64,000 nt of DNA from Pseudomonas hefeiensis (GCF_030687835.1 NZ_CP117449.1:2852001-2916000); one strand, 5' to 3'. Counted from the stretch's first letter, positions 1 to 9,547 are shown. Program-made: numbers and translations. The notes: a model not told the origin generated them from the letters alone.

Positions 1-1
1 T

Positions 2-838
2 GCAGAGGCTGGCTCCGAGGGCGACAACATCGTCATCGACGGCAAGCGGATCAAGGTCACGGCCAATAAAGCAATTGCCGATACAGACTGGTCGAGCTGC
101 GATCTGGTGATCGAAGCCAGCGGAAAAATGAAGACGGTTGCCGTGCTTCAGGGCTATCTCGAGCAGGGCGTGAAGCGTGTGGTGGTCAGCGCCCCGGTGA
201 AGGAGAAGGGCGCATTGAACGTCGTCATGGGCGTCAATCATCAGCTGTTCAAGCCCGACGACCATCCGATCGTCACCGCCGCTTCGTGCACCACCAATTG
301 CCTGGCGCCGGTGGTGAAAGTCATCCACGAGAGGCTCGGCATTCGCCACGGTTCGATCACGACCATTCACGACCTGACCAACACCCAGAGCATCCTCGAT
401 CAACCCCACAAGGACCTGCGCCGTGCGCGGGCTTCGGGCATGAGCCTGATTCCCACCAGCACCGGCTCGGCCACGGCCATCGCGGAAATTTTCCCGGAGC
501 TGCGCGGTCGCCTGAATGGTCACGCCGTGCGCGTGCCACTGGCCAACGCTTCGCTGACCGATTGCGTCTTCGAAGTCGAGCGAGCCACTACCGTCGAAGA
601 GGTGAATCAGTTCCTCAAGGACGCTTCCGAGAATGAACTCAAAGACATCCTCGGTTTTGAGGAGCGCCCATTGGTGTCCATCGATTACCGAACCGACCCG
701 CGCTCGTCGATCATTGATGCGCTGTCGACCATGGTCATCAATGGGACCCAGGTCAAACTTTACGCCTGGTACGACAATGAATGGGGCTATGCCAACCGTA
801 CCGTGGAGCTTGCCCGGATGGTCGGTGGGGCAGTCTGA
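2..838 (+). CDS. ArsJ-associated glyceraldehyde-3-phosphate dehydrogenase (5' end outside window)
   Basis: The reading frame is open from base 2, so the start lies before the window. It encodes a type I GAPDH lacking part of its NAD-binding N terminus. The active-site stretch ASCTTNC is present, with the catalytic Cys codon at 287-289, and the C terminus ends with the usual WYDNEWGY region. The arsJ gene starts 9 bp after the stop, so this is most likely the arsenate-resistance GAPDH that forms 1-arseno-3-phosphoglycerate for export (established for ArsJ systems; inferred here from context). A glycolytic GAPDH is the alternative but would not normally sit against arsJ. Confidence 0.9.
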   Translation, partial: AEAGSEGDNIVIDGKRIKVTANKAIADTDWSSCDLVIEASGKMKTVAVLQGYLEQGVKRVVVSAPVKEKGALNVVMGVNHQLFKPDDHPIVTAASCTTNCLAPVVKVIHERLGIRHGSITTIHDLTNTQSILDQPHKDLRRARASGMSLIPTSTGSATAIAEIFPELRGRLNGHAVRVPLANASLTDCVFEVERATTVEEVNQFLKDASENELKDILGFEERPLVSIDYRTDPRSSIIDALSTMVINGTQVKLYAWYDNEWGYANRTVELARMVGGAV

Positions 839-847
839 GGAGCGGTC

Positions 848-2077
848 ATGAAAGCGTTGTCAGCCCTCGCTCCGCCAGTGCGGCAGTACCTGCTCGTCAC
901 CGGCAATTACTGGGCCTTTACCCTCACCGATGGCGCCTTGCGGATGTTGGTGGTGCTGCATTTTCATGCGTTGGGCTACAGCCCGCTGCAAATCGCCGCG
1001 TTGTTTTTGTTCTACGAAATCTTTGGCGTGATCACCAACCTGGTGGGCGGCTACCTCGGTGCCCGGCTAGGTCTGAACCGAACGATGAATATCGGCCTGG
1101 GGATGCAGGTCGTGGCGCTGTTGATGCTCACAGTTCCTTTGGCCTGGCTGACCATCCCCTGGGTGATGGGCGCTCAGGCGCTGTCCGGAATCGCCAAGGA
1201 CCTGAACAAGATGAGCGCGAAAAGCTCCATCAAACTGCTGGTTCCCGACGGTCAGCAGGGTCAGCTTTACAAGTGGGTGGCGATCCTCACTGGCTCCAAG
1301 AATGCCCTCAAGGGCGTTGGCTTCTTCCTGGGTGGCGCCTTGCTGGCCCTCATCGGCTTCAAAGGTGCGCTGCTGGCGATGGCCGGCGTACTGGCGCTGA
1401 TCTGGATCGGCAGCCTGATCCTGTTGAAAAAGGACTTGGGTAAAGCGAAAGCCAAACCCAGGTTCCGTGACATCCTGTCCAAGAGCCGCGCGATCAACAT
1501 TTTGTCGGCGGCACGGATGTTCCTGTTCGGTGCCCGCGACGTCTGGTTCGTAGTGGCCCTGCCGGTTTATCTGAGCAGTGTTTTTGGCTGGGACTTCTGG
1601 AAAGTCGGCGGTTTCCTGGCGGCCTGGGTGATCGGCTACGGCATCGTGCAGTCTTTCGCGCCCAACATCACTGGCAAGAAACGTGGGCACGTGCCGGATG
1701 GCCGTGCGGCGTTTCTGTGGGCAATAGCATTGGCAGGCCTGCCTGCGGCCATTGCGCTAGGGCTCGACAGCGGGTTGGCACCCCAGACGGTGCTGCTGGG
1801 TGGGCTCATGGTCTTTGGTGCGCTGTTCGCGGTGAACTCTTCGTTGCACAGCTACCTGATCGTCTCCTACGCCAAGGAAGACGGCGTGTCGCTGGACGTG
1901 GGGTTCTACTACATGTCCAACGCCATGGGGCGGCTGATCGGAACGGTGCTTTCTGGCTGGGTTTATCAAGTGTACGGGCTGCAGGCGTGCCTATGGATAT
2001 CCAGCGCATTCGTGCTGCTCGCCGCTTTGATTTCCATTGGATTGCCTCGTCACGCCAGTCCGGCGGTCGATCTTTAA
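848..2077 (+). CDS. arsJ: Organoarsenical efflux MFS transporter ArsJ
   Basis: A 409-residue, highly hydrophobic protein of the major facilitator superfamily, about 12 membrane segments. The N-terminal region (YWAFTLTDGALRMLVVLHFH) and the loop GIAKDLNKMSAKSSIK are typical of ArsJ. ArsJ exports the unstable 1-arseno-3-phosphoglycerate made by the GAPDH encoded just upstream, giving arsenate resistance without reduction to arsenite. A GAGGAG ribosome site lies just before the ATG, and the two genes are 9 bp apart, so they are almost surely co-transcribed. Identification is by family recognition plus gene pairing. Confidence 0.93.
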   Translation: MKALSALAPPVRQYLLVTGNYWAFTLTDGALRMLVVLHFHALGYSPLQIAALFLFYEIFGVITNLVGGYLGARLGLNRTMNIGLGMQVVALLMLTVPLAWLTIPWVMGAQALSGIAKDLNKMSAKSSIKLLVPDGQQGQLYKWVAILTGSKNALKGVGFFLGGALLALIGFKGALLAMAGVLALIWIGSLILLKKDLGKAKAKPRFRDILSKSRAINILSAARMFLFGARDVWFVVALPVYLSSVFGWDFWKVGGFLAAWVIGYGIVQSFAPNITGKKRGHVPDGRAAFLWAIALAGLPAAIALGLDSGLAPQTVLLGGLMVFGALFAVNSSLHSYLIVSYAKEDGVSLDVGFYYMSNAMGRLIGTVLSGWVYQVYGLQACLWISSAFVLLAALISIGLPRHASPAVDL

Positions 2078-2081
2078 CCAC

Positions 2082-2114
2082 CTTCAGACTTCGTTAAGAA
2101 ACGGCCTCGATACT
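2082..2114 (+). promoter_or_regulatory. Candidate OmpR-type (PmrA/QseB-like) direct repeat and -10 element
   Basis: CTTCAG-N5-GTTAAG at 2082-2098 resembles the PmrA/QseB box (CTTAAG-N5-CTTAAG, one mismatch per half-site). It covers the expected -35 position upstream of a GATACT -10-like hexamer at 2109-2114. The start codon of the first operon gene is 32 bp further on. The operon ends with an OmpR-type regulator and kinase, so autoregulation through this site is plausible. This is inference from one site only. Confidence 0.4.
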
Positions 2115-2146
2115 TTCTCCCAATACCCAAGGGAGAACGTTGACCC

Positions 2147-2824
2147 ATGCCCGATTCTGACTGGAACATCCATCTACCGCTGGCTTTCGGCAATGCCGGC
2201 CAGCCGGCTCGCCACTTGCACCGGACTCTGCCGGGAGAGCCCCGCCGGGATGAGTTTGAAGCCTTCATCCACCGGCGTTTTCACCAGGCCCATGGCGCCG
2301 AGATTCGTCACTTCATGCCTGAACTGTTCGGGCTCGATGATGCCGACGGTAAGCTTTGCGCCGTGGCAGGCGTGCGTCTGGCGGCCCAGGGGCCGCTGTT
2401 TCTCGAGCGTTACCTGGACGATCCCATCGAGCCTTTGATCAAGGCCGACGCAGACTGCGCAGTGGATCGCGCCGGCATTGTCGAAGTTGGCAATCTGGCC
2501 GCCAGCGACACCGGCAGCGCTCGCCTGAGCATCATCGCGATCACCTATCTGTTGGCGATGGGCGGTCTGGAATGGGTGGCGTTCACCGGCAATATCGGCC
2601 TGGTCAACAGTTTCCATCGCCTTGGCCTCAAGCCCGTGACCCTGTGTCCCGCCGACCCGCAGCGCCTGGGGGAAGACCGTCACCTCTGGGGCCGCTACTA
2701 CGAGAGTCAGCCATGGGTTCATGTCGGCAACATCCGCGCCGGCTTCGTTCACCTGCGCGATGCCGGTCTGTTCGACCGCCTGGGGTTCTCACAGACCTAT
2801 GGGGAGGCGTGCCATGTTGCCTGA
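2147..2824 (+). CDS. Thermostable-hemolysin family protein (GNAT-like fold)
   Basis: A 225-residue protein that I recognise as the 'thermostable hemolysin' family, named after a Vibrio protein but related in fold to GNAT acyltransferases and acyl-homoserine-lactone synthase-like enzymes. Conserved features include the segment VEVGNLAA near residue 115, the following SIIAITYLLA helix and VAFTGN. There is no signal peptide. An AGGGAGA ribosome site (2130-2136) precedes the ATG. It heads a seven-gene overlapping operon with an AMP ligase, a diiron-type enzyme and an SDR. A role as an acyl- or aminoacyl-transferase in a small-molecule pathway is therefore more likely than membrane lysis. The substrate is unknown. 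Confidence 0.75.
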   Translation: MPDSDWNIHLPLAFGNAGQPARHLHRTLPGEPRRDEFEAFIHRRFHQAHGAEIRHFMPELFGLDDADGKLCAVAGVRLAAQGPLFLERYLDDPIEPLIKADADCAVDRAGIVEVGNLAASDTGSARLSIIAITYLLAMGGLEWVAFTGNIGLVNSFHRLGLKPVTLCPADPQRLGEDRHLWGRYYESQPWVHVGNIRAGFVHLRDAGLFDRLGFSQTYGEACHVA

Positions 2825-4295
2825 AGTGGAGCGCTTCAAACTGACCCTGCGTGAGCATGCCCAACGCAAGGGTTACGCCGTGGCGCTGTGGGGCGATAAC
2901 TTGCGGCTGGACTACGCCACGCTTTATTCCGAAGTGGTGTACCGCCAGCAACGCCTGCGCGATGAACAGATAAAAGTTGTGGCTCTGGCCCTGGATAACG
3001 GTGTCGAAGCCATGCTTTGGGATCTGGCGGCTTTGTTCGAAGGTTTGAGCTGCGTCATCCTGCCGGGCTTTTTCAGTCCGGCTCAACGCTTGCACTGTCT
3101 GGAGCAGAGCCAGGCGCAGCGGGTGATTGCCGAACCGGGACTGGCAGCCGAACTCCAGGCCGCCGGTTACCGCTACAGCGGCGAGTTCTGGCACAAAGAT
3201 TACGCCGGGCCGAGCCGCTTGCCGGCGGGCACCGCGAAGCTGACGTTTACCTCTGGCACCACCGGCACGCCAAAAGGTGTCTGCCTGAGTGCCGACAGTC
3301 TGCTGCGGGTCGCCCGTGAGCTGGAACAGGCCAGTCGGCCGGTCAACGCAAGGCATCACCTGGCGTTGCTGCCCCTGGCGGTCCTTCTGGAAAACCTCGG
3401 GTGCTACGCGGCGCTGTATGCCGGTGCGATGCTCAGCCTGCCTGGCCCGAAGACCCTCGGCATCCAGGGCGCCAGTGGCGCTGACCCGGCGCGCCTGTTG
3501 GCGTGCCTGACCGAGCGCCGGGCGCAGAGTCTGATCCTGGTTCCACAATTGCTGGTGATGCTGGTCACGGCCGTTGAGCAGAAGGTGTTCTACCCGCACG
3601 CTCTGCGGTTCGCCGCGGTGGGCGGTGCGCGGGTATCCGACGATCTTTTGCAACGAGCCCAGCGTGTTGGCGTGCCGGTATTTGAAGGCTACGGGCTGTC
3701 GGAATGCGCGTCGGTGGTGTGTCTCAACCGGCCACAGGCCAACCGTGCTGGCAGTGTCGGTCAGCCGTTGCCCCATGTGCAGGTTCGTCTGGCCGCAGAC
3801 GGCGAAGTCATGATCAAGGGCTCGACCTTGCTCGGATACCTGGGGGAGCCCCCGCCTGCCAGCGACTGGTGGCCCAGCGGCGACCTGGGGGAATTCGACG
3901 CTGACGGGTTCCTGTACCTGCGCGGCCGCAAGAAGCACCAATTCGTCACCAGCTTTGGTCGCAACGTGAATCCCGAATGGGTCGAAGCCGAACTCACCCA
4001 GGGCGGCTCCATCGCCCAGGCCTTCGTTTATGGCGAAGCGTTGCCGCACAACCATGCATTGCTGTGGCCCACCCGCGCTGACTGCTCTGATCAAGCGCTG
4101 GAGCTGGCTGTGAGCAAGGCCAACGAGGCGCTGCCCGATTACGCTCGGGTCCATCACTGGACGCGACTGGCGCAACCCTTCACCGCAGCCAACGGCATGC
4201 TCACCGCCAACGGTCGACCGCGCCGCGAAGCGATTGTCGAGCGTTACCGCGGGTTGTTCACCGAATCCGTTCTGTCTGAGGAATATCCGTCATGA
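2814..4295 (+). CDS. AMP-binding (acyl/aryl-adenylate forming) ligase
   Basis: ANL-superfamily enzyme, 493 residues from the ATG at 2814. That start is chosen because a GGGGAGG ribosome site (2801-2806) precedes it and it overlaps the upstream gene by 11 bp. The P-loop TSGTTGTPKG lies at about residues 146-155, followed by the adenylate-binding stretch EGYGLSECAS and the hinge region SGDLGEFDADGFLYLRGRKK. The C-terminal catalytic Lys motif is plausible (NGMLTANGRPRR). It should activate a carboxylic acid as an adenylate, perhaps passing it to the neighbouring GNAT-fold protein, since no carrier protein is visible in the operon. The acid is unknown. Confidence 0.85.
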   Translation: MLPEVERFKLTLREHAQRKGYAVALWGDNLRLDYATLYSEVVYRQQRLRDEQIKVVALALDNGVEAMLWDLAALFEGLSCVILPGFFSPAQRLHCLEQSQAQRVIAEPGLAAELQAAGYRYSGEFWHKDYAGPSRLPAGTAKLTFTSGTTGTPKGVCLSADSLLRVARELEQASRPVNARHHLALLPLAVLLENLGCYAALYAGAMLSLPGPKTLGIQGASGADPARLLACLTERRAQSLILVPQLLVMLVTAVEQKVFYPHALRFAAVGGARVSDDLLQRAQRVGVPVFEGYGLSECASVVCLNRPQANRAGSVGQPLPHVQVRLAADGEVMIKGSTLLGYLGEPPPASDWWPSGDLGEFDADGFLYLRGRKKHQFVTSFGRNVNPEWVEAELTQGGSIAQAFVYGEALPHNHALLWPTRADCSDQALELAVSKANEALPDYARVHHWTRLAQPFTAANGMLTANGRPRREAIVERYRGLFTESVLSEEYPS

Positions 4296-4966
4296 GTTTT
4301 TTCGACACTTTGCAAGAAGCCACCCATCAGCAACGCCAGACGCTGTTCAACCTGCCGATCATCCGTGACGCTCTCGATGGCCAGGTCAGCCTGGCCAGTT
4401 ACCGGGCGTTTCTGATCCAGGCCTACTACCACGTGCGCCACACGGTGCCGTTGATGATGGCTTGCGGTGCACGCCTGCCAGCGCACCTGGAATGGCTGCG
4501 CAAGGCCGTGTGCGAGTACATCGACGAGGAATACGGTCACGAGCAATGGGTGCTGGATGACATCGCCGCGTGTGGAGGCGACAAGGATGCGGTGCGTGAC
4601 GGTCAGCCGTCGTTGCCTATCGAGTTGATGGTCAGTTACCTGTATGACCTGATCGCCCGGGGCAACCCGGTGGGGCTGTTCGGCATGGTCAATGTGCTCG
4701 AGGGCACCAGCATCGCTCTGGCGACCCATGCCGCCGACGCCATTCGTGAACAGCTGGAGCTGCCGCCTACCGCTTTCAGCTACCTCAGCTCCCATGGCTC
4801 GCTGGATATCGAGCACATGCAGACCTATCGCAGCCTGATGAACAAGCTGGAGGATCCTGCCGACCAGGCGGCGGTGATCCACGCCTCCAAAGTGGTGTAC
4901 ACGCTCTACACCGAGATGTTCCGGGGCCTGCCCCGTGACGAGGGGCATCAACATGCGCCTGCGTGA
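4292..4966 (+). CDS. Haem-oxygenase-like diiron enzyme (HDO/TenA-like)
   Basis: A 224-residue all-helical protein of the TenA/PqqC/haem-oxygenase-like fold, start ATG overlapping the previous stop (ATGA). Candidate metal ligands in the pattern of heme-oxygenase-like diiron oxidases can be seen: E80 and H83 (EEYGHEQW), E137 (VLEGTS), and H168/D172/H175 (HGSLDIEH). Known relatives include UndA (fatty-acid decarboxylase) and the N-oxygenase domain of SznF, so oxidation of the adenylated or transferred substrate is possible. TenA thiaminase is less likely because the ligand set fits a diiron centre and no thiamine genes are nearby. Confidence 0.75.
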   Translation: MSFFDTLQEATHQQRQTLFNLPIIRDALDGQVSLASYRAFLIQAYYHVRHTVPLMMACGARLPAHLEWLRKAVCEYIDEEYGHEQWVLDDIAACGGDKDAVRDGQPSLPIELMVSYLYDLIARGNPVGLFGMVNVLEGTSIALATHAADAIREQLELPPTAFSYLSSHGSLDIEHMQTYRSLMNKLEDPADQAAVIHASKVVYTLYTEMFRGLPRDEGHQHAPA

Positions 4967-5762
4967 CGCCCGGATCGTCCTGACCGGTGCCAGTGGCGGA
5001 ATTGGCCTGGCCATCGCCCAAGCCCTATGCGCCAGTGGCGCTCGGGTGCTGGCCGTGGCCAGGCATCGCGAAGCGCTGGAACCATTGATCGAGCGCTACC
5101 CGCAGCAGTTGTACTGGGTTGGCGCGGACCTGACTGTGCCAGGTGATCGGCGCAAAGTGCTGGCCGCAGCCGAGGCCTTGGGCGGCATCAACCTGCTGAT
5201 CAATGCCGCCGGTGTTAACCACTTTGCCATGCTCGAACAACTCGATGACAGTGAGATCGATGCCATGCTGGCGCTGAACATCAGCGCGCCGATCTGTCTG
5301 AGCAAACTGTTGCTGCCACTGCTCAAACAGGCCGACAGCGCCATGGTGGTGAATGTCGGGTCGACCTACGGCTCGATCGGCTACCCAGGCTACGCCAGCT
5401 ACTGCGCCAGCAAGTTCGCCCTGCGCGGGTTCTCCGAAGCACTGCGCCGGGAGTTGGCGGACACCCGTGTCGGCGTGCTCTATGTGGCGCCCCGGGCCAC
5501 ACGTACGTCGATGAACAGCCCGGCGGCCCAAGCCCTCAACCAGGCGCTCAAGGCCAACGTCGATGACCCGCACGCCGTGGCGTCGGCGGTCATGCATGCC
5601 ATTTCCGGTGACCGTCGCGAGCTATATCTAGGCTGGCCCGAGCGTTTTTTTGTCGGCCTCAACAGCCTGCTGCCCAACCTGGTGGATCGTGGCCTGCGCA
5701 AGCAACTGCCACTGGTTCGCCGTCTGAGCCATAAACCCGAGAACGAGCACCTCAAACCATGA
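4953..5762 (+). CDS. SDR family oxidoreductase
   Basis: A 269-residue short-chain dehydrogenase/reductase. The ATG at 4953 is preferred over the in-frame GTG at 4935 because GAGGGGC lies just before it. The TGASGGIG cofactor loop is near residues 12-19, NAAG follows beta-4, and the catalytic Ser and YCASK (YxxxK) are present. The C-terminal segment resembles the acyl-chain/sterol-type SDRs with a hydrophobic tail (FFVGLNSLLPNLVDRGL). It overlaps the diiron-enzyme gene by 14 bp, so translation is coupled. It probably performs an NAD(P)-dependent redox step in the same pathway. Confidence 0.87.
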   Translation: MRLRDARIVLTGASGGIGLAIAQALCASGARVLAVARHREALEPLIERYPQQLYWVGADLTVPGDRRKVLAAAEALGGINLLINAAGVNHFAMLEQLDDSEIDAMLALNISAPICLSKLLLPLLKQADSAMVVNVGSTYGSIGYPGYASYCASKFALRGFSEALRRELADTRVGVLYVAPRATRTSMNSPAAQALNQALKANVDDPHAVASAVMHAISGDRRELYLGWPERFFVGLNSLLPNLVDRGLRKQLPLVRRLSHKPENEHLKP

Positions 5763-6403
5763 AAAAAATTCTGATCTGTTTGCTGTTCGGCGCCCTGGCT
5801 CAAAGCGCCTGGGCCTTGGATGACGCCGACCAGCAGCGTCTCACTGGCATCCAGCAAAGTTGGGCGCATATCCAATATGACTTGCCTGAGGGGCAGCGCG
5901 CCGATGCCTTTGAAAAGCTCGCCGCCCAGGCTTCAGCGTTCAAGCAGCAACGCCAATCAGTGGCGGAGGCCTGGATCTGGTCGGGCATTGTCAAAAGCAG
6001 TTGGGCAGGGGCCGCAGGCGGGCTCGGTGCGCTGGGCAAGGTCAAGGACGCCAAGGCCGACTTGGAACAGGCCCTGGCTCTGGATCCCAAAGCCTTGCAA
6101 GGCTCGGCCTACACCAGCCTCGGCGCGCTCTATGACCGGGTTCCCGGCTGGCCCTTGGGGTTTGGCGACTCGGACAAGGCCGAGCAATTACTCCAGCAGG
6201 CGTTGCAACTGAACCCGAACGGCATTGACAGTCTGTACTTCTGGGGCGATCACCTCTACCGTCAGAAGCGCTACGCTGAGGCCCGGGTTGCCCTGCAAAA
6301 AGCCTTGCAGGCAGCGCCACGGCCGGGCCGGGAAACCGCCGACGCCGGCCGCCGCAAAGAGATCGAAGCGTTGCTGGTGGATGTGAACAAAAAACTTGGC
6401 TGA
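5759..6403 (+). CDS. Exported tetratricopeptide-repeat protein
   Basis: A 214-residue protein with a clear signal peptide (MKKILICLLFGALAQSAWA, cleavage after AWA). TPR-like helix pairs follow at about residues 75-190, for example the repeats around LDPKALQGSAYTSLGALY and LNPNGIDSLYFWGDHLY. The start overlaps the SDR stop (ATGA). It is likely periplasmic and a scaffold rather than an enzyme; its place between the enzymes and the two-component system suggests it helps sensing or export. Function unknown. Confidence 0.75.
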   Translation: MKKILICLLFGALAQSAWALDDADQQRLTGIQQSWAHIQYDLPEGQRADAFEKLAAQASAFKQQRQSVAEAWIWSGIVKSSWAGAAGGLGALGKVKDAKADLEQALALDPKALQGSAYTSLGALYDRVPGWPLGFGDSDKAEQLLQQALQLNPNGIDSLYFWGDHLYRQKRYAEARVALQKALQAAPRPGRETADAGRRKEIEALLVDVNKKLG

Positions 6404-6414
6404 GGGGAGTGTGC

Positions 6415-7077
6415 GTGCGCTTATTACTGATCGAGGATGACGTGGCCCTGGGCGAAGGCATCCATCAGGCCCTGAGCCGCGAAGGCTATACCGTTGACTG
6501 GTTGAAGGACGGGAGCAGCGCCTTGCACGCACTGCTCAGTGAAGCCTTTGACCTGGCCGTGCTTGACCTGGGCCTGCCACGGATGGATGGCCTGCAGGTG
6601 TTGCGTCGCTTGCGTGACAGCGGTTCCAACCTGCCGGTGCTGATCCTCACCGCCCGGGACGCCACCGAAGATCGCATTGCCGGGCTCGATGCGGGGGCCG
6701 ATGACTACCTGATCAAACCCTTCGATCTGGCGGAACTCAAGGCCCGGTTGCGGGCCTTGTTGCGCCGCAGCGCCGGTCGCGCCCAGGCGCTGATCGAGCA
6801 TGCCGGCATCAGCCTCAATCCGGGCACCCAGCAGGTCAGCTATCAGGGCAACCCGGTGGCGTTGACGCCCAAGGAGTACCAGTTGCTCCATGAGTTGCTG
6901 TCGCCGCCGGGCCGGGTCATGACACGCGATCACTTGATGCAATTGCTTTACGGCTGGAACGAGGAGGCCGAGAGCAACACCCTGGAAGTGCATATTCACC
7001 ACCTGCGCAAGAAATTTTCCACCGACCTGATCCGTACCATTCGTGGCGTCGGGTATCTGGTGGAGGAGCGCCGATGA
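6415..7077 (+). CDS. OmpR/PmrA-type response regulator
   Basis: 220 residues from GTG at 6415. This start gives proper spacing from AGGGGA (6403-6408); the GTG at 6409 would leave no gap. The receiver domain has acidic residues EDD near the N terminus, phospho-acceptor D51 (VLDLGLPRMDG) and the conserved KPF loop. A winged-helix DNA-binding domain follows (about 125-220). It is nearest to QseB/PmrA/TctD-like regulators. It is encoded between the TPR protein and its cognate kinase and overlaps the kinase by 4 bp, so it most likely controls this same operon. Confidence 0.9.
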   Translation: MRLLLIEDDVALGEGIHQALSREGYTVDWLKDGSSALHALLSEAFDLAVLDLGLPRMDGLQVLRRLRDSGSNLPVLILTARDATEDRIAGLDAGADDYLIKPFDLAELKARLRALLRRSAGRAQALIEHAGISLNPGTQQVSYQGNPVALTPKEYQLLHELLSPPGRVMTRDHLMQLLYGWNEEAESNTLEVHIHHLRKKFSTDLIRTIRGVGYLVEERR

Positions 7078-8441
7078 CTTCAATCCGGCGGCGCACCCTC
7101 ACGCTGATCCTGGGGCTTTTGTTCGTTGGCCTGTTGATCATCACCGTATTCAATCTGCATGACAGCAACCACGAAATCGCTGAAGTCTACGATGCTCAAT
7201 TGGCCCAGAACGCCCGGCTGTTGCAGGGTGTCATGCGCATGCCCATGGCCAGCAAGGAACATGCGCAGTTGTATCAGGCATTCAATTCGGCATTGGCGTC
7301 GGCGGTTCCCAAAGTCGATGGTCATCCCTATGAAAGCAAAATTGCCTTTCAGGTCTGGGATTCAAACGATGCGTTGCTGGTTCACACCTCCAGCGCACCG
7401 ACATTCACCGCACCGCCGATTGCTCCTGGTTTCAGCGACGTGATAGACCAAAAGGACCGTATATGGCGGGCGTTCGTACTGGATGACACACAGTACGGCC
7501 TGAAAATCTGGGTAGGGGAGCGTGATGATGTGCGAACCGATCTGGTCGATCGTATTGTCCGTCACACAGTGGTGCCCAATCTGATCGGCAGCCTGATACT
7601 TGCCGTTGTGATCTGGTTGGCCATCGGCTGGGGGCTCAAGCCTCTGGTCGACATGGCCGCCAAGTTGCGCGCGCGGCATCCGGGCTCACTGGAGCCTCTG
7701 CAATTGGTGCCGCTGCCCAGCGAACTTGAGCCGATGCAAGCGGCGCTCAATCGGGTATTGGCGCAGATTCAGGAGTTGATGGGCCGTGAACGGCGTTTTA
7801 TTGCCGACGCAGCCCATGAAATGCGAACCCCTCTGGCGGTGCTCAGGGTTCATGCACAGAACCTGATGGAGGCCGGGAATGAGCAGAGCCGTCGTGAGTC
7901 CCTGCAACACCTGATCGTTGGAGTGGATCGCACCACGCGCCTGGTCAATCAATTGCTCACCATGGCACGTCTTGAACCGCAAGCTGGCGTGCCTGCACCC
8001 GCTGTTATCGATCTGCCCGCCACGGTGCGTGAAAGTCTGGTTCAGATGACCCCTTGGTTGCTCAGCAAAGGGCTGGAGCTGGTTCTGGACGTCAGTGATG
8101 ACATCGGCCCGGTGAGGATTGATCCGGTGTCCATCGATATTGCCTTGAACAACCTGGTGACCAATGCGGCCAGCTTTTCTCCCCCCAATGGTTTGATCAC
8201 GGTGCGGCTGGCCCGACAGGGCGATCATTACGAGCTGGCGGTCGAGGATCAGGGGCCAGGCATAGACGAGGCCGAACGGGACCGGCTTTTTGAACGCTTC
8301 TACAGCCGCGGGAACGACCAGGGCGCCGGGTTGGGCTTGACGATCGTGCGGACCATCGCCAATCGGCTTGGCGGGCAGGTCCGGTTGGAGAATCGCCCCG
8401 AGGGAGGCTTGCGCGCCACGTTGCAGATGGGCCGCCTTTAA
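7074..8441 (+). CDS. Membrane sensor histidine kinase (QseC/PmrB-like)
   Basis: A 455-residue kinase. Membrane helix at about residues 9-27, a periplasmic domain of about 130 residues (2CSK_N-like), a second helix near 165-185, then HisKA with H248 in [13 protein letters not shown]. An HATPase domain follows with N box ([11 protein letters not shown]), DQGPGI and GAGLGLTIV. The start overlaps the regulator stop. The stop overlaps by 4 bp the convergent stop of the arsO-like gene (palindromic TTAA). The sensed signal is unknown, but operon position suggests it relates to the product or substrate of the upstream enzymes. Confidence 0.9.
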   Translation: MTSIRRRTLTLILGLLFVGLLIITVFNLHDSNHEIAEVYDAQLAQNARLLQGVMRMPMASKEHAQLYQAFNSALASAVPKVDGHPYESKIAFQVWDSNDALLVHTSSAPTFTAPPIAPGFSDVIDQKDRIWRAFVLDDTQYGLKIWVGERDDVRTDLVDRIVRHTVVPNLIGSLILAVVIWLAIGWGLKPLVDMAAKLRARHPGSLEPLQLVPLPSELEPMQAALNRVLAQIQELMGRERRFIADAAHEMRTPLAVLRVHAQNLMEAGNEQSRRESLQHLIVGVDRTTRLVNQLLTMARLEPQAGVPAPAVIDLPATVRESLVQMTPWLLSKGLELVLDVSDDIGPVRIDPVSIDIALNNLVTNAASFSPPNGLITVRLARQGDHYELAVEDQGPGIDEAERDRLFERFYSRGNDQGAGLGLTIVRTIANRLGGQVRLENRPEGGLRATLQMGRL

Positions 8442-9547
8442 CCTTGCTCGTCGCGTGCGAGTGGTGCTTGGGCAGCGGATGGATCGGCGAGAAAAGCTGC
8501 GATTTCACCGACCGTGCTGCGGGCCGTGCGTGTTACGCCGATCAGCGTAGCGGAGGCCGCACCGGTCCATTCACCATAGCCGACCAGCCATAGCCTGGGC
8601 TCTTGAATCGAATGAGTCCCGTCAACGTCCACGCGCCCTTCAGCGTTGAGCACACCCAGCGTCTCCAGATGCTGCAGGGCGGGTCGGAAGCCGGTGCACC
8701 AGATCACCACGTCTACCGCAGACTCGCTCCCGTCCGCCCAGATCACGCCGTTGCGGGTGAAGTGTTCGAAAGGCCGGACTGATTTGAGCGCGTCGCGCGA
8801 CCGGGCCTCGACAACGGGCGGTACCATGACAATGTCACCCAGCCCACCCACGGGCTGCTCGATGACGCGACCTTCCTGTTGCGCTTTCCAGCGCTGCGTG
8901 GCGCGCTCGAACAACACCTGCCCATCCACTTCATCAGGCAGGAACAGCGGTTCAACAGGTGTTACCCATGTGGTTTCGGCAACCCTGGAAACCTCGGCCA
9001 GAATCTGAGCCCCTGAATTGCCGCCACCTATGACCAGGACTTTTTTTCCGGTGAACGGCTGCGCTTGGAGGTAGTTTGCCGAGTGCAACTGTTGACCGGC
9101 GAATAATCCGGCGCCGGGGTAGTGGGGGATGAACGGGGTACTCCAGGTGCCGGTGGCGCTGACCACAACCTTGGCGTCCCAATGTCTATCGTGCGCCTTA
9201 ACCCGTAACCCGGTTTCTGTACGCTCTACAGAAGTGACGCGCACGGGACGCACGATGGGAAATTGATAGCGCTGTTCGTACTGCGTGAGGTAGTCGATCA
9301 CATGGGTGCGTGATGGGTAGCCATCCTGCGTGGGCGGCATCATCCAGCCAGGGATCGAGCTCCAGGTGGCGGGGGAGAATAGACGCAACGAATTCCAGCC
9401 ATGACGCCAGGCACCTCCTGGCGCTTGTTCCGCATCGAGAATGACGAACGAAAGCCGGGTGCGCCGCAGGAAGTACGCCACCGCCAGGGCTGATTGGCCT
9501 CCACCGACAATGACCACGTCATATTGACTGGCAGGCGAATGAGTCAT
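8438..9547 (-). CDS. arsO: ArsO-like flavin-dependent monooxygenase
   Basis: A 369-residue FAD/NAD(P)H enzyme with two dinucleotide-binding loops, GGGQSALA near the N terminus and GGGNSGAQ near residue 175. The stretch [16 protein letters not shown] is typical of ArsO-family flavoproteins often found in ars operons. The biochemical role of ArsO is not firmly established. The gene lies 6.4 kb from arsJ with an unrelated operon in between, which suggests an ars locus split by insertion or rearrangement. Other class B-like monooxygenases remain possible. The cytosol is the likely site, as no signal peptide is seen. Confidence 0.7.
   Translation of the reverse strand: MTHSPASQYDVVIVGGGQSALAVAYFLRRTRLSFVILDAEQAPGGAWRHGWNSLRLFSPATWSSIPGWMMPPTQDGYPSRTHVIDYLTQYEQRYQFPIVRPVRVTSVERTETGLRVKAHDRHWDAKVVVSATGTWSTPFIPHYPGAGLFAGQQLHSANYLQAQPFTGKKVLVIGGGNSGAQILAEVSRVAETTWVTPVEPLFLPDEVDGQVLFERATQRWKAQQEGRVIEQPVGGLGDIVMVPPVVEARSRDALKSVRPFEHFTRNGVIWADGSESAVDVVIWCTGFRPALQHLETLGVLNAEGRVDVDGTHSIQEPRLWLVGYGEWTGAASATLIGVTRTARSTVGEIAAFLADPSAAQAPLARDEQG

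Noticed and set aside
2628..4175. Long open frame opposite the AMP-ligase gene
   Set aside because: It is a high-GC shadow of the ligase with no recognisable domain.
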